Assembly (NCBI GenBank): GCA_964618455.1
Contig: CAZUAQ010000024.1
Location: forward strand, 15,456-79,455
From: CAZUAQ01 sp964618455
GTDB taxonomy: Bacteria; Planctomycetota; Phycisphaerae; UBA1845; PWPN01
Direction of reading: 5' to 3'
Length of the DNA: 64,000 nt
Below the pieces are notes generated by a model that ran no database searches, had not been told where the DNA came from, and saw only the letters and a program-made list of their open reading frames with translations. This document shows, one piece after another, positions 57,039 to 64,000 of this stretch. Within the stretch, counting starts at the first letter, position 1, and every line of letters starts with the position of its first letter. The position numbers were made by a program, and so were the translations under genes.

Positions 57039-58154
57039 ATGCATACATCTTCGAACAAGATTCACGGATCCAATGCTGGTCGAGGCTTCACGCTGATTGA
57101 AGTGCTGGTGGTGGTAGCGATCATCGCCCTGCTGCTGGCGATTCTGTTGCCCTCGGTGCAGCGCGCCCGTGAGGCCGCCCGGGCGGGCGTCTGCGCGAGC
57201 AACATGAAGCAGGTGCTGACCGGGGCGCTGATGCATGTGACGACGGAGATCAAGGGCACCGAGCGCATGAAGCTCAACCTGACCTGGGCGCTCCCGGTGT
57301 ACAAGCACAACCGGCAGGAGGCCGGGGTGTTCTCCTGCCCGAACGACATGAACCCGTATCCGATTCCAGCGCTCTACGATCGCTACTACGGGAACATGGA
57401 CGGCAGGATTTACAACACGCGCACCGGCGCGGACAGCGTTTTCAATCGTGTCGGCAATCTGAACGGGGGGTCGGAGTATCGGCTGAAGATCGAGGATCTG
57501 GTCGAGGGGAGCGAGTTCGGCTTTGACGTGACGGGCTACGGTCAGTTCGATCTCATGCTCGGCTTCAACGCGGTGCCGGGGCAATCGACCACGGACGTCC
57601 GCGTACTGGGCACGTCGGCCACGCTCGATCACGCCGTGCTGGACTTCAAGGGCAAGACCATCTGGCCGAATACCAAGAACGTCGGCCCGAACGAGTCGCA
57701 CCCGTTCCCGCTGATCTGGATGAGCTACGGCATTAATGCCGCCACCGGACTCGAAGGGGTTCGCGGCATGCCGGCCTTGATGCTGGAATCGGGCAAGCCG
57801 GGGATCTTTCCGGAGAAACTGAATTCGTTTCCCGCAGATAATCTGGCGGCGGTGCCCTACAGTACGGCCGGGTATCGTGGCACACCCCTGAGGTTCCGGC
57901 ATGGCGGCAAGTCCGGCGATCCGCGAACGATTCCCGCCGACTATCGCGACACGAACATGCTGGCGCCGGTGAAACCCGATCCGGACGAGAAACGCTACAC
58001 ACGTCAGAACGTAGGTTTCCTCGACGGCCACGTGGAGATGATGCGTTACACGAACATGCTGGGCGAGGGACCGCAACTCGACAGCAGCGGTAATCTCACG
58101 TGGCGCCGCAACCTGTGGGTCGGCACCGGGCGTCGGAGTTCCAAGTCGTTCTGA
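57039..58154 (+). CDS. Prepilin-type N-terminal cleavage/methylation protein, second of pair
   Basis: A 371-residue paralogue of the preceding prepilin-like protein, with the same layout: RGFTLIEVLVVVAIIAL, cut after Gly16 with Glu21, PSVQRAREAARAG, FSCPNDMNPYPIPALYDRYYG, LIWMSYGINAATGL, FRHGG and NVGFLDGHVE, ending WVGTGRRSSKSF. The upstream copy ends WVGTGKSTSKSF. The two are similar end to end but diverged in the middle, so the duplication is not recent. ATG 57039 has AGGGG upstream. They probably form a shared filament or pseudopilus-like assembly. Confidence 0.9.
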   Translation: MHTSSNKIHGSNAGRGFTLIEVLVVVAIIALLLAILLPSVQRAREAARAGVCASNMKQVLTGALMHVTTEIKGTERMKLNLTWALPVYKHNRQEAGVFSCPNDMNPYPIPALYDRYYGNMDGRIYNTRTGADSVFNRVGNLNGGSEYRLKIEDLVEGSEFGFDVTGYGQFDLMLGFNAVPGQSTTDVRVLGTSATLDHAVLDFKGKTIWPNTKNVGPNESHPFPLIWMSYGINAATGLEGVRGMPALMLESGKPGIFPEKLNSFPADNLAAVPYSTAGYRGTPLRFRHGGKSGDPRTIPADYRDTNMLAPVKPDPDEKRYTRQNVGFLDGHVEMMRYTNMLGEGPQLDSSGNLTWRRNLWVGTGRRSSKSF

Positions 58155-58197
58155 TGGTTGAACTGAAGCCGTGCAAGTTACAAAATTCGGCCCGGGA

Positions 58198-58740
58198 CTA
58201 CTCGTCCTCGGGAGACGCCGGCTGAGGCGTCAACTCCAGTTGGCTCGGGTCGTAATTCAGGTCCGGCAGCATCGCGAGAATGGAATCAAACGTTTCGTCG
58301 TCCATCTGGGGCGTACGGCTGAGGATCCAAAGAAAGTTCCGCCGGGGTTCGCCCACCAATGCCCACTCGTAATCTTCATCCAGACCGATGATCCAGTAGT
58401 CGCCTTCGAACGGGCCGAAGAAGGAAACGCGCAACTTGGCGTTGGTGTCCTCATCCACGATACGCGCCGAGCCCTCGATCCTGTCGACCGGCCCGTCGAG
58501 ATCACCCTCGTAACAGGTATTGACCACGGAGATCCGGCCATCGTCACGCAGGGAATATTCGGCGATGGCACCGACGCACCCGGCCTGGAACGAGTTCGGG
58601 TACTTGGCGATCTCGTACCACTTGCCGAGGTACCGATCCAACTCGACGGAAGACACCGTATCGAGCGGCGGTCCCGGCGCCGCGCAACCTAGAACGATGC
58701 TCAGTCCCGCCATCATGGTCGTGGTCATTGCTCGCCGCAT
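58198..58740 (-). CDS. Lipocalin family lipoprotein (Blc-like)
   Basis: A 180-residue outer-membrane-type lipocalin. The lipobox is SIVLGC (Cys19). Structurally conserved region 1 is LGKWYEIAKYPNSFQAGC, then AEYSLRDDGRISVVNTCY and WIIGLDEDYEWALVG, as in bacterial Blc, which binds lysophospholipids and fatty acids during envelope stress. ATG 58740 follows AGGAG by six bases. It ends 44 bases from the stop of the convergent prepilin-like gene. Confidence 0.93.
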   Translation of the reverse strand: MRRAMTTTMMAGLSIVLGCAAPGPPLDTVSSVELDRYLGKWYEIAKYPNSFQAGCVGAIAEYSLRDDGRISVVNTCYEGDLDGPVDRIEGSARIVDEDTNAKLRVSFFGPFEGDYWIIGLDEDYEWALVGEPRRNFLWILSRTPQMDDETFDSILAMLPDLNYDPSQLELTPQPASPEDE

Positions 58741-58854
58741 GTGATTCTCCTCGTGAGTTTGCGATGATTCGTGGGGATAATAGGAGCGACGAGGCGTGGG
58801 GAACACCGAAGCGCGGGAAATGACGACGGGGAGCGGCATTCTCGAAGCGAGGAG

Positions 58855-59514
58855 CTAGGCAACCCCTACGGTGAGCAGCAGGGGGAACCAGAAGTTGAAC
58901 TTGCGCCGCCGGACGCCGGTGAAGCCGGCATTCCGGTAATATTCGTCGATCTTGGACCAGGGGGCGTGGAAGACCTCTTTTTCGACGGTGGTGATGATGA
59001 CGTCGAAGACGAACCACCCGACGACGTTGTCGCGGAACCCGTCGATCAGCATCAGCCGCCCCCCGGGGCGCAGCACCCGCCGGAAGTCCTCAATCACATT
59101 CTGCTGGTGGGGGTAGTGGTGGAAGGAATTACTGCACGTGATGACGTCGAAGCTGTCGTCCGTGAAGGGCAGGAATTCGCTGTCGGCGGTGACGTACCGC
59201 AATCGGTCGGTGACCCCGGCGCTCTCCGCCTTGACCGAGGCGACTTTGCACATGGATTCCGCGTAATCGAGGCCGACCACCCGGGCCGGCAGGGAGGATC
59301 CGGCGAGCATGGCATCGAAGGTGCCCGTGCCGCATCCGACATCCAGCAGATCGAAGGGCTCGGGATCGACCCCGCGCCACGCGACGATCTCCTCGAGAAA
59401 CATCCGGTAGGACGGCTGAAAAAGGAACAGGTTGAGCAGAGAGCGATCGTACGTGCCCGCCCAGGACTCAAATTCCTCCTTGGCCAGTCGCTTCATCTCC
59501 GTACTTTGCTTCAT
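58855..59514 (-). CDS. Class I SAM-dependent methyltransferase
   Basis: A 219-residue methyltransferase. Motif I is LLDVGCGTGTFDAML; motif II is VVGLDYAESM; the acidic strand 4 region reads DDSFDVITCSNSFHHYPHQQNV, followed by RVLRPGGRLMLIDGFRDN. The last 60 residues (NVVGWFVFDVIITTVEKEVF, FNFWFPLLLTVGVA) are hydrophobic, which suggests membrane association or a lipid substrate. ATG 59514 is the most probable start, but no good Shine-Dalgarno sequence is seen. The substrate is unknown. Confidence 0.85.
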   Translation of the reverse strand: MKQSTEMKRLAKEEFESWAGTYDRSLLNLFLFQPSYRMFLEEIVAWRGVDPEPFDLLDVGCGTGTFDAMLAGSSLPARVVGLDYAESMCKVASVKAESAGVTDRLRYVTADSEFLPFTDDSFDVITCSNSFHHYPHQQNVIEDFRRVLRPGGRLMLIDGFRDNVVGWFVFDVIITTVEKEVFHAPWSKIDEYYRNAGFTGVRRRKFNFWFPLLLTVGVA

Positions 59515-59669
59515 GAGGGTCAAGGTAGCATTGCATCTCGTCGATGACAAGAAGACCGCCCTCGGGAGGGGCGATGCCGGTCGACATGCCGCCCGCGTTG
59601 ACAATGGCCAGAGCGAGCCAGAGAATCACCGTCGAGCCTACCTGAAGCTGCTCGGAGACACATGCGGAA

Positions 59670-60974
59670 ATGCCGAAACGGAACCTCATCTGGATTGCCG
59701 TGATGGCGGTGCTGGTCGTCGGGATGATCAAGATCCCCGACATCATTGCCCGCCGCGACGCGCTGTACAACAAGTACAGCACATTGCTGACCGCCCGCAT
59801 CGAGATTCTCAAGCGGTACGTTGAGGACGTCGACGAGGAGGAACTCGTCCAGGGCGCCGTCGGAGGCATGCTCGACGCGCTGGATCCATACTGCGAGTAC
59901 TACACCCCCGAGGAACTCGAACAGTTCAAGAAGCACACGGACGGTGAATTCATCGGCATCGGCGTGGAGGTTGTGCGCACCCTCACCGGGGATATCCGCA
60001 TCGTCAGCCCGATCGAGGGAAGCCCGGCCTTCCTGGCGGGGCTGCGTCCGAACGATCTGATCACCGCCATCGACGGTCAGCGCACCGCGGACCTCAACTC
60101 GCTGACCGAGGCGGTCAAGCTCATGACCGGCGATCCCAACTCCAGCGTCAAGCTCGAGATCTACCGGCCCTCCGAAGATGAAATCCTGGACAAGACGATT
60201 GTCCGCCGCCGGATCACGGTGCCCTCGGTACGCGGATGGGCACGCGCGGGCACGGAGTGGGATTACCTGATCGACGAGGAGAATCGGATCGGCTACATCC
60301 GCATCCTCAACTTCGAGAGCCACACCGCCGAGCAGTTCGAAGCGGTGCTGGACGGCCTCTACACGCGCGGCAAGCTGCGCGGCCTGATCATCGATGTGCG
60401 CGACAACCCCGGCGGGCTGCTCGACGTGGTGGTGGAAATCTCGAACCTGTTCGTGACCGACGGGGTGATCGTCAGCACGCGAGGACGACGCACGCCGGAG
60501 CGCCGCTACGTGGCCCAGTCGGACAAGATTTACCCGCGGATACCGACCGTCATCCTCGTCAACCGCGGCTCGGCGAGCGCGTCGGAAATCCTGGGCGGAG
60601 CCATGCGCGATCTCGGCGTCGCGACCCTGATCGGCGAAACAACATATGGGAAAGGCAGTGTCCAGGAGTTGATCACGCTCGAAAACGGCAAAGGGGCGGT
60701 GAAACTCACGACCGCCTACTACTACCTGCCCAACGGCGAGCGCATCCACGGCACGGGCGTGACACCTTCGGAAGTTGTTGAACTGAATGATGAACAGAAG
60801 CAGGCCATCCGAGATGCACAACGCGCGGTGTACGAAAAGATTTACCTTCCCGAGGAGACTGGCGAGGGCGATGCGTCCACGAAGCCGGCGCGGGTGGAGA
60901 TCCTGATCGATCCCCAGTTGGAAAGAGCTCTGGAAGTCATTCGCGGTCGGCTGGCCACGTTGCCCGCCGGTTAA
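59670..60974 (+). CDS. S41-family C-terminal processing protease (CtpA/Prc-like)
   Basis: A 434-residue periplasmic protease with an N-terminal signal anchor (about 5-23). The N-terminal S41 helical part (VQGAVGGMLDALDPYCEYYTPEE) and a PDZ domain (IGIGVEVV to LRPNDLITAIDG) precede the catalytic core with Ser near 302 (NRGSASASEILGG) and Lys near 327 (YGKGSVQEL). The C-terminal end is short. Compared with the 777-residue S41 protein at 41464 this is the standard CtpA layout. ATG 59670 has GGAG twelve bases upstream. Confidence 0.92.
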   Translation: MPKRNLIWIAVMAVLVVGMIKIPDIIARRDALYNKYSTLLTARIEILKRYVEDVDEEELVQGAVGGMLDALDPYCEYYTPEELEQFKKHTDGEFIGIGVEVVRTLTGDIRIVSPIEGSPAFLAGLRPNDLITAIDGQRTADLNSLTEAVKLMTGDPNSSVKLEIYRPSEDEILDKTIVRRRITVPSVRGWARAGTEWDYLIDEENRIGYIRILNFESHTAEQFEAVLDGLYTRGKLRGLIIDVRDNPGGLLDVVVEISNLFVTDGVIVSTRGRRTPERRYVAQSDKIYPRIPTVILVNRGSASASEILGGAMRDLGVATLIGETTYGKGSVQELITLENGKGAVKLTTAYYYLPNGERIHGTGVTPSEVVELNDEQKQAIRDAQRAVYEKIYLPEETGEGDASTKPARVEILIDPQLERALEVIRGRLATLPAG

Positions 60975-61004
60975 TACACATCGATTCATCCGCCGAATCC
61001 CCCG

Positions 61005-61511
61005 ATGGAGAAAGATCCCGCCACTGTCGCTCGCCTCGCCCGGAAAAAGGCGGACGAGAACTGGCGTTTCCGCGCGCATGTGAAACACATCGGGCGGCTG
61101 TCCGGCCCGCGACTCAACGCCCTGGCGGAGGAGTTGGGACGCGCGGCGGAGGCGGAGATGGATTGCACCACGTGCGGTGCGTGCTGTCGCGAGAACCACA
61201 TCCCTCTCGATGAGGACGAAGTGCACCGTTTGTCCGCGCGGCTGGCCCTACCCGTGCTGGATTTTCGGCAAGTCCACATGGATCGCGATGACGACGGCCG
61301 ACCGGCGCTCCGGGCGACGCCCTGTCCCTTCCTGGAAGAATCGCGATGCGGTATCTACGCCGATCGTCCGGAAGCCTGTCGGGGCTACCCATACCTCGGG
61401 ATGGACGTCAGGAAAGATTTCGTCGGTCTCCTGGAACGGGCGGAGACCTGTCCGATCGTCTACGAGATGATCGAGCAACTCAAGACGCGCCTCGGCTTTC
61501 GTCGCGATTGA
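61005..61511 (+). CDS. YkgJ-type cysteine cluster protein
   Basis: A 168-residue cytoplasmic protein with the YkgJ/CxxCxxCC pattern: CTTCGACCREN near residue 54, then TPCPFLEESRCGIYADRPEACRGYP. The conserved cysteines suggest a metal (Zn or Fe-S) site, and the function of the family is unsettled. It starts 30 bases after the CtpA-like gene and probably shares its transcript. Confidence 0.88.
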   Translation: MEKDPATVARLARKKADENWRFRAHVKHIGRLSGPRLNALAEELGRAAEAEMDCTTCGACCRENHIPLDEDEVHRLSARLALPVLDFRQVHMDRDDDGRPALRATPCPFLEESRCGIYADRPEACRGYPYLGMDVRKDFVGLLERAETCPIVYEMIEQLKTRLGFRRD

Positions 61512-61698
61512 GAGGATTATAGAGGGGGAGGGGGGTATCTTGTGGGGTCTGAGGATCGCGGTGCGCGACGTCGCAAATCCTCATGAAACTCCACACGCAT
61601 TCTCAGGAATTCACCAAACCTTCCCTGTCCCCACGGGTCTACTGAAACATCTCCACCGCCGCCACGCACATCCAACTCACGGCAAAGGGAGGCAGTAC

Positions 61699-62409
61699 AT
61701 GCGAAAAGCCATCTGCATGCTGGCGGCACTGACACTCATCTCGGGCCAGGGATGTCCCTCACTCGACCTGACCGAACGGGATCGGCGAGGCTGGCGCGAT
61801 CCTTGGGACTTCGATGCGGATGTGTATATCGATCACGAAATTGAAGCGGAAGATGTCTGCGCGATCAATGGCTGGTACGGGGACGGCTGGTGCGATGAAG
61901 ACTGTCTCGCGCCCGACCCGGACTGCGATGCGGGATTGCCGGTGTATGAAGAGTCGGTGGACTGGTGCGAAGTCAACAGCTGGTATGGCGACGGCTATTG
62001 CGATGAGTGTCCCTACGCGGATCCGGATTGCGGGGTGAGTTGGGACGATGGCGTGTATGAGAACGAGATTCCCGCTGACGATGAGTACACGTACGAGGAT
62101 GAATACGTCGAAGACTCCGACGAGGGCGAAGATGCCTGGGACGAGGAGTGGTGGGGCGATGAGGACGAATCTCCTGATGATGAAGCCGGGGACGAAGAAG
62201 AATACGGCGACGACGGTGGAGGCGACTGGTGCCAGGAGGCGGGATATTACGGCGATGGCTATTGCGATGACTGCCCGTCGTATGATTCCGATTGCGAGGA
62301 CTGGAGCGACCAGGGGGATGAAGACTGGTGCGAGATCAACGGCTGGTACGGTGACGGGTACTGCGACTCGGGATGCCCCAGTTACGACTGGGACTGCGAC
62401 TTCTACTGA
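61699..62409 (+). CDS. Cys- and Asp/Glu-rich repeat lipoprotein
   Basis: A 236-residue lipoprotein with signal and lipobox LISGQGC (Cys19). ATG 61699 follows GGGAGG by six bases. Four copies of a 22-23 residue cysteine repeat occur at 54-76, 90-111, 178-199 and 211-233. The pattern is C-x(2)-N-x-WYGDG-x-CD-x-CP-x(3)-D-x-DC, with variation, and resembles half of a calcium-binding LNR (Notch-type) repeat. Between repeats 2 and 3 there is an extremely acidic stretch (about 115-175). I infer a disulfide-bonded, Ca-binding surface protein; no enzyme motif is seen. Confidence 0.8.
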   Translation: MRKAICMLAALTLISGQGCPSLDLTERDRRGWRDPWDFDADVYIDHEIEAEDVCAINGWYGDGWCDEDCLAPDPDCDAGLPVYEESVDWCEVNSWYGDGYCDECPYADPDCGVSWDDGVYENEIPADDEYTYEDEYVEDSDEGEDAWDEEWWGDEDESPDDEAGDEEEYGDDGGGDWCQEAGYYGDGYCDDCPSYDSDCEDWSDQGDEDWCEINGWYGDGYCDSGCPSYDWDCDFY

Positions 62410-62558
62410 TATTGCCCGGGGGGATGGATGCAGGGGCATTGAAGCCGCAACGGGGGATCGTGTGTTCAAGGGTGTTTGGGCGATTGGCGGGCAGTGGCGG
62501 TGAACAGGGCTTGGCTGGGAGGACGCACATGTGAGAAGTTTTTTCAGTTCACGCTGTG

Positions 62559-62586
62559 TTGCTTTTTCAGTCGCTGCCGTTAGGAT
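62559..62586 (+). promoter_or_regulatory. Candidate promoter of the cobalamin-riboswitch transcript
   Basis: TTGCTT (62559-62564), a 16-base spacer and TAGGAT (62581-62586), about 25 bases upstream of the aptamer. Confidence 0.35.
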
Positions 62587-62609
62587 GGCGACCGACAAGT
62601 GAAGAGTTG

Positions 62610-62916
62610 CACGATGCGGGTTTCCATTTCGGAATGAAAAGGGAAGGTGGTGCAAATCCACCGCGGACCCGCCGCTGTGATCGGATGATTCGGCCACACA
62701 TGCCATTGTCCTTTCCGGTTCACGTCGTCTGAGCGCTTCAGGCACACATGCTTGAGGCGCAGGGCAACGTGGATCGCAGGATGAGAAGGCGTGGTCGATT
62801 GCATCGCGACGCGCATCCCGGACCCACGACGCTTCGATGTTCATCGAGCAAGCGTGGCGGCAGCAGGGTGCGAACGTCGATGCCTCCGTCAGCCAGAAGA
62901 CCTGCCATGCGTCGTG
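62610..62916 (+). ncRNA. Cobalamin (AdoCbl) riboswitch aptamer
   Basis: The closing stem P1 pairs CACGATGC (62610-62617) with GCGTCGTG (62909-62916), eight base pairs with one G-U. Inside are the conserved core AAAAGGGAAGGTGGTGCAAA (about 62637-62656), the CCGCGG-CCCGC-CGCTGTGA segment that follows it, and the 3' B12 box AGCCAGAAGACCTGCC (62891-62906). The spacing between core and B12 box (about 210 bases) is longer than usual, so a peripheral arm is expanded. Aptamers of this class bind adenosylcobalamin and switch genes for B12 uptake or synthesis off. Confidence 0.9.
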
Positions 62917-63056
62917 AGTTTTTTTCGTAAGATGCCCCGGGCCTGGGACTTGCGAACGGCAGGCGCCGGTGTTTCACAGCGGCGTATTCGGCTGCGTGGC
63001 GCATGCGACGTGTGCGCGCGACTTCCTCCTGCATTCCATGTTCAACCGACCGTCTA

Positions 63057-63092
63057 CCCGGTGCGCGTATCCCGCGGGCATCGGGTTTTTTT
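63057..63092 (+). terminator. Riboswitch expression-platform terminator
   Basis: CCCGGTGC (63057-63064) pairs GCATCGGG (63078-63085) with one G-U, followed by seven T residues. It lies between the aptamer and the ATG at 63135, so cobalamin probably acts by transcription attenuation. Confidence 0.85.
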
Positions 63093-63134
63093 ATGTGCGG
63101 CTCGAGGATCGGCCGCGGAAAGGAGACGGACGGT

Positions 63135-63704
63135 ATGAATGCTTCGAAGAGGATGATTCCCTTGCTCTGCGCCTGCCTCACTTCATCGGTGGTGGCGGCT
63201 TCCTACGACTTCAATGGCACGACGGTCGACGTGGACGACTGGTTCGGGACGGGCGCGAACGAGTCGCTCATCGTTCTGGACTGGAACGACACCAACGGCC
63301 CGTACACGACGGAGTCCCACGCCTGGGGCTACCGCTGGTCCGGCACGACAACCATCAAGGATGCGCTGCTCGCGATCGAAGCGGCGACGTCACTCAGCAT
63401 CGAGTACGCCTTTGGTGGCGGATTTGTGAATCACGCCGACTACGCCGACGGCATCGATACCCACACGACCGCCGGTTATGCCGGATGGGTGTGGGTGGGC
63501 AGCACGTCTGACGGCGGCCTGAACTATACGCTGAACGGCGGCGGTGTCGACGTCGAACTTCTCGAACACCACACCATCGAGGCGATCAACTGGAACCCGG
63601 GCGACTGGACGGGCGACAACTTCACCCTTCCCGTGCCCGAACCCGGGATGGCGATGCTGCTCTTCCCGGCGGCCCTGGTGCTTCTCCGGAGGGCACGAAG
63701 ATAA
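63135..63704 (+). CDS. PEP-CTERM protein under cobalamin riboswitch control
   Basis: A 189-residue exported protein. The signal peptide is short (LCACLTSSVVAAS), and a PEP-CTERM sorting tail (VPEPGMAMLLFPAALVLLRRARR, in two parts: VPEPG at 167, then a helix and Arg cluster) ends the protein. The middle has the pattern LIVLDWND, SHAWGYRWSGTTTIKDAL and a C-terminal GVDVELLEHHTIEAINW. The TTTIKDALLAIE segment recalls the transcobalamin-like DUF4430 fold, which is an inference from wording only. ATG 63135 has AAAGGAGA upstream. Location behind a B12 riboswitch suggests a role in surface capture or transfer of corrinoids. Confidence 0.85.
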   Translation: MNASKRMIPLLCACLTSSVVAASYDFNGTTVDVDDWFGTGANESLIVLDWNDTNGPYTTESHAWGYRWSGTTTIKDALLAIEAATSLSIEYAFGGGFVNHADYADGIDTHTTAGYAGWVWVGSTSDGGLNYTLNGGGVDVELLEHHTIEAINWNPGDWTGDNFTLPVPEPGMAMLLFPAALVLLRRARR

Positions 63705-63757
63705 CGGCCGGTTGCGCATGGCGGTTCAGGGATGAGCGGCCAAGCGCGATCGTCGAT

Positions 63758-63804
63758 CTCACGGCCGGGCGGGTTGCCTGCTGCCGCCGCCCGGCCGTGA
63801 GTTT
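63758..63804 (+). terminator. Hairpin between the PEP-CTERM gene and the next secreted protein
   Basis: A 15-base perfect stem (63758-63772 with 63787-63801) followed by TTT. It ends or reduces transcription before the gene at 63837. Confidence 0.75.
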
Positions 63805-63836
63805 AGGTTCATGGAGTTGACGAGGGAATTCCGCGT

Positions 63837-64000
63837 ATGAGATGGATCAGCTTAAGTTTGATATTGCCGGTCGTGGCCGTGCTGGGCGCAGACACGGCAT
63901 ACGAGTATGACGCCTCGGATTTCGCGATATCGGTCGAGTCGTACGTGGCGGGAGTCGGTGCGACGTATGTGGATCCTGCTTCGGCACTCGGGCGCCCGAC
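63837..64000 (+). CDS. Start of a second exported protein (partial)
   Basis: The ATG at 63837 follows GAGGGA by nine bases. The visible 54 codons begin with a signal peptide (ISLSLILPVVAVLGADTA) and continue with DFAISVESYVAGVGATYVD and PASALGRP. This wording resembles the N-terminus of secreted proteins that in other planctomycete- or verrucomicrobia-type genomes lie near B12 receptor genes; that comparison is from memory and unverified. The gene runs off the window, so its product cannot be assigned. Confidence 0.65.
   Translation, partial: MRWISLSLILPVVAVLGADTAYEYDASDFAISVESYVAGVGATYVDPASALGRP

Larger units (their letters stand above)
62410..63134. other. Non-coding region with cobalamin riboswitch
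   Basis: About 725 bases without a protein gene. The first 150 bases are unremarkable. TTGCTT (62559) and TAGGAT (62581) are 16 bases apart and could be the promoter. The rest is the riboswitch aptamer and its expression platform (separate entries). Confidence 0.6.

Noticed and set aside
59520..61226. Minus-strand ORF of 568 codons covering the CtpA-like gene
   Set aside because: The S41 and PDZ motifs are all on the plus strand; the antisense translation has no family features.
61860..62400. Repeated DNA in the Cys-rich lipoprotein as a CRISPR-like array
   Set aside because: The four units are in frame, differ in sequence and spacing, and encode a protein repeat.

Overview
The window reads as a chromosomal segment of a GC-rich, Gram-negative-type bacterium, most likely a planctomycete or close relative. 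Pointers are two Cys-type sulfatases, two prepilin-like proteins with an RGFTLIEVLVVVAIIAL N-terminus and a C-terminal NVGFLDGHV motif, a PEP-CTERM protein, a CHAD protein, large secreted multidomain glycosidases and several lipoproteins. No rRNA, tRNA, CRISPR array, transposase or phage gene was recognised. The assignment is by gene content only.

Layout. 1-5932: the 3' part of an Mrp/Mnh-type cation/proton antiporter operon (mrpB, mrpC and three different NuoL/M/N-like subunits plus a small membrane protein), facing a LysR regulator. 7382-16873: alaS, then on the minus strand a thioredoxin-like protein, an FHA-GAF histidine kinase, a UbiA-family prenyltransferase resembling DPPR synthase, and an overlapping pair (GH10-like lipoprotein and NPP-type phosphodiesterase). 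16874-29913: an AT-rich non-coding stretch with a promoter, two secreted clan GH-A-like glycosidases, a carboxypeptidase-regulatory/TlpA fusion, sulfatase, CHAD protein, sulfatase. 29987-33249: purB, a P-loop kinase and a HAD hydrolase. 33852-37475: a third, larger secreted glycosidase. 37548-39384: a lower-GC pair of RlaP-like nucleotidyltransferases bracketed by two near-identical hairpins. 39449-43797: a PKD/beta-propeller lipoprotein and an S41 protease. 44535-49507: folC, then an ammonium-transporter/histidine-kinase fusion with an HD-GYP response regulator. 49762-54858: a sugar ABC importer (binding protein, two permeases, no ATPase) divergent from ispG. 54942-61511: sulfotransferase, tandem prepilin-like proteins, lipocalin, methyltransferase, CtpA-type protease, YkgJ-type protein. 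61699-64000: a cysteine/acid-rich repeat lipoprotein, then a cobalamin riboswitch with its own terminator in front of a PEP-CTERM protein and the start of a second secreted protein.

How the genes may work together. The secreted glycosidases, sulfatases, ABC sugar importer and GH10-like lipoprotein fit a polysaccharide-degrading life style; the three large glycosidases share one C-terminal domain that closes each protein. The Amt-kinase fusion and the HD-GYP regulator form a complete candidate ammonium-to-c-di-GMP two-component pathway. The riboswitch module suggests vitamin B12 acquisition by secreted proteins. The nucleotidyltransferase pair looks like a recent insertion at a bidirectional terminator.

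Start sites were chosen from Shine-Dalgarno sequences and gene overlaps. Family names come from recognised motifs, not from database searches.
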